A stretch of 53,602 nt of DNA from the IMG/VR virus record IMGVR_UViG_3300028384_001121, positions 1 through 53,602 of that record; one strand, given 5' to 3'. Of this stretch, positions 52,871-53,602 are shown in pieces. This stretch comes from a virus. Position numbers and translations under genes: made by a program. The notes beneath the pieces are model-generated. The model was not told where the DNA came from, did not search any database, and worked only from the letters and a program-made list of their open reading frames with translations. The number at the start of each line of letters is the position of its first letter. Position 1 is the first letter of the stretch.

Positions 52871-53209
52871 TTAGCCAGACTTACAGTTCTCTAGTAAGGC
52901 ATAAGTTGCATCATCCATGTCTTCATGTAACAAGTCCCCGGTTATATAGACACCCGAGGTCGATTGGATAATAACAACATCCCCTCCCCCATGACACTGG
53001 TAGAATGTAAACAAGTAATTGTCTACACACCTCATCGTGTACAGGGGGTCTATGAACATGCCCAAAGTTAGGGAAGTATGAGTTCGCTTACCACCCCCAC
53101 TATACCTCCCCGGTGTGACCCCCACAAGACAACACCCCGGTGGCGTGTGGAACGGGACTTGCTCGTTCCTCGCAAGTAACCCCTTAATCTCATACACCGT
53201 GAAGGACAT
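52871..53209 (-). CDS. Hypothetical protein at the divergence point, 112 aa
   Basis: I place the start at ATG 53209, preceded by GAGGG; another ATG at 53224 would add five residues. The sequence SFTVYEIKGLLARNEQVPFH, then PPGCCLVGVTPGRYSGGGKR, has a beta-rich core with several Cys and a Gly-rich loop, and ends DATYALLENCKSG. No family is recognised. Its 5' end overlaps the 5' end of the plus-strand gene, so the shared start region must hold control sequences for both directions, or one of the two starts is wrong. Confidence 0.55.
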   Translation of the reverse strand: MSFTVYEIKGLLARNEQVPFHTPPGCCLVGVTPGRYSGGGKRTHTSLTLGMFIDPLYTMRCVDNYLFTFYQCHGGGDVVIIQSTSGVYITGDLLHEDMDDATYALLENCKSG

Positions 53210-53537
53210 TACCCTCTTTCCCATCCGCAAGACCGACACTGGTCTCACCGCAACTGTACGAACCCCAGATTCCCTCGAGGAACGTCTGCTCTTTGTAGAC
53301 GACGCCTATACTGCCAAACACCTTGGCGTGGCTCTCCCTCGAGGTACCAAGACATGGGTCGAGTGCCAAGATGCTGGTGACGATTACCCAACGTTCAAAC
53401 GTGACCAACAATTTGACGTTAGTGCACCTGCGGGACACCACTTTGATGTCGTGCCATGGCCAGACCGCGAAACCGGCAAGCCTTGGACCACCAAAGAAGG
53501 TGACGTATTCTATGGTCTCGTACTCAAGCGAGACTAA
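53199..53537 (+). CDS. Small protein on the opposite strand, 112 aa
   Basis: This is the only gene on this strand in the window. I place the start at GTG 53199 (KDITLFPIRKTDTGLTATVR); an ATG at 53115 would extend it through the opposite gene. Other segments are LLFVDDAYTAKHLGVALPRG, then AGHHFDVVPWPDRETGKPWT, ending VFYGLVLKRD. It is acidic-to-neutral and looks like a compact mixed fold. No family is recognised. A stable hairpin follows immediately after its stop. Confidence 0.55.
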   Translation: MKDITLFPIRKTDTGLTATVRTPDSLEERLLFVDDAYTAKHLGVALPRGTKTWVECQDAGDDYPTFKRDQQFDVSAPAGHHFDVVPWPDRETGKPWTTKEGDVFYGLVLKRD

Positions 53538-53538
53538 G

Positions 53539-53560
53539 AGTGGGGCCTTCGGGCCTTACT
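53539..53560 (+). terminator. UUCG-capped hairpin after the plus-strand gene
   Basis: A 9-bp stem with two G-T pairs (agtggggcc with ggccttact) is closed by the very stable loop ttcg, starting 2 nt after the stop codon. There is no clear T-run after it, so intrinsic termination may be partial. It may also protect the transcript end. Confidence 0.7.
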
Positions 53561-53602
53561 TGGATACACTATCATCAAAACGAACTGTAAGCTACGTGTG
53601 TG

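Noticed and set aside
53115-53198. Longer start (ATG 53115) for the plus-strand gene
   Set aside because: This part is antisense to a frame that continues the minus operon with normal spacing; GTG 53199 keeps the overlap small.
1-53602. tRNA genes, integrase or transposon remnants
   Set aside because: No cloverleaf-like sequence, recombinase motif or terminal inverted repeats were recognised; a dedicated tRNA search was not possible.

Overview
This window is the late (virion) module of a tailed dsDNA bacteriophage. Its closest fit is the crAss-like phages (Crassvirales) and their marine relatives that infect Bacteroidota. Four things support this. The portal, scaffold and major capsid genes are adjacent and in the expected order; the capsid has the HPVTGLPLESY...FLDMS signature. 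A neck/tail block ends in a very large 'muzzle'-like protein. Behind it lie 'cargo' proteins and a giant protein carrying a DxDxD loop (DYDID), the catalytic signature of crAss-like virion RNA polymerases. Two intergenic gaps also hold a TAnnTTTG element like the Bacteroidota -7 promoter box. The affiliation is an inference from motifs and gene order; no database search was run.

All genes but one lie on the minus strand, so the module reads from right to left. Region 1 (53.2-51.0 kb) holds small leading genes, including a Tad1/Acb2-like candidate immune-signal sponge, a winged-helix-like protein and a small HU/IHF-like protein. Region 2 (51.0-43.3 kb) is packaging and head: terminase large subunit, portal, scaffold, major capsid protein, a strong terminator hairpin, and a conserved head gene. 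Region 3 (43.3-37.8 kb) is connector and virion structure, with two beta-rich structural proteins, a Cys-tailed protein and a calcineurin-like metallophosphoesterase. Region 4 (37.8-27.3 kb) is a receptor-binding/fibre block with internal repeats, two fibres sharing an N-terminal anchor, and a fibre gene split by a perfect 26-bp tandem duplication. Region 5 (27.3-19.9 kb) holds a DUF5675-like protein, a 54-aa hidden ORF, a 3TM holin, three neck/ring-type proteins and the 1448-aa muzzle-like protein. Region 6 (19.9-18.5 kb) is a cassette of six tiny proteins, four of them extremely rich in Lys/Arg. Region 7 (18.5-0 kb) holds internal virion proteins: a membrane-segment protein, a GH19-lysozyme fusion, a 510-aa cargo protein, the 4034-aa virion RNA polymerase with a C-terminal zinc-peptidase domain, and the start of another structural gene.

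The only plus-strand gene is at the right edge (53.2-53.5 kb), followed by a stable UUCG-capped hairpin; it marks a transcription divergence point. Genes are tightly packed, and at least eight junctions use the overlap TAATG. No gap exceeds about 80 bases. No tRNA, rRNA, CRISPR array, integrase or transposon was recognised.

Proposed working of the set: terminase packages DNA through the portal into a capsid built on the scaffold. Ring and muzzle proteins close the neck, and the fibre block binds the host. Cargo proteins and the giant polymerase are packed in the virion and injected to transcribe early genes. The holin, together with an unidentified or DUF5675-type murein enzyme, ends the cycle.
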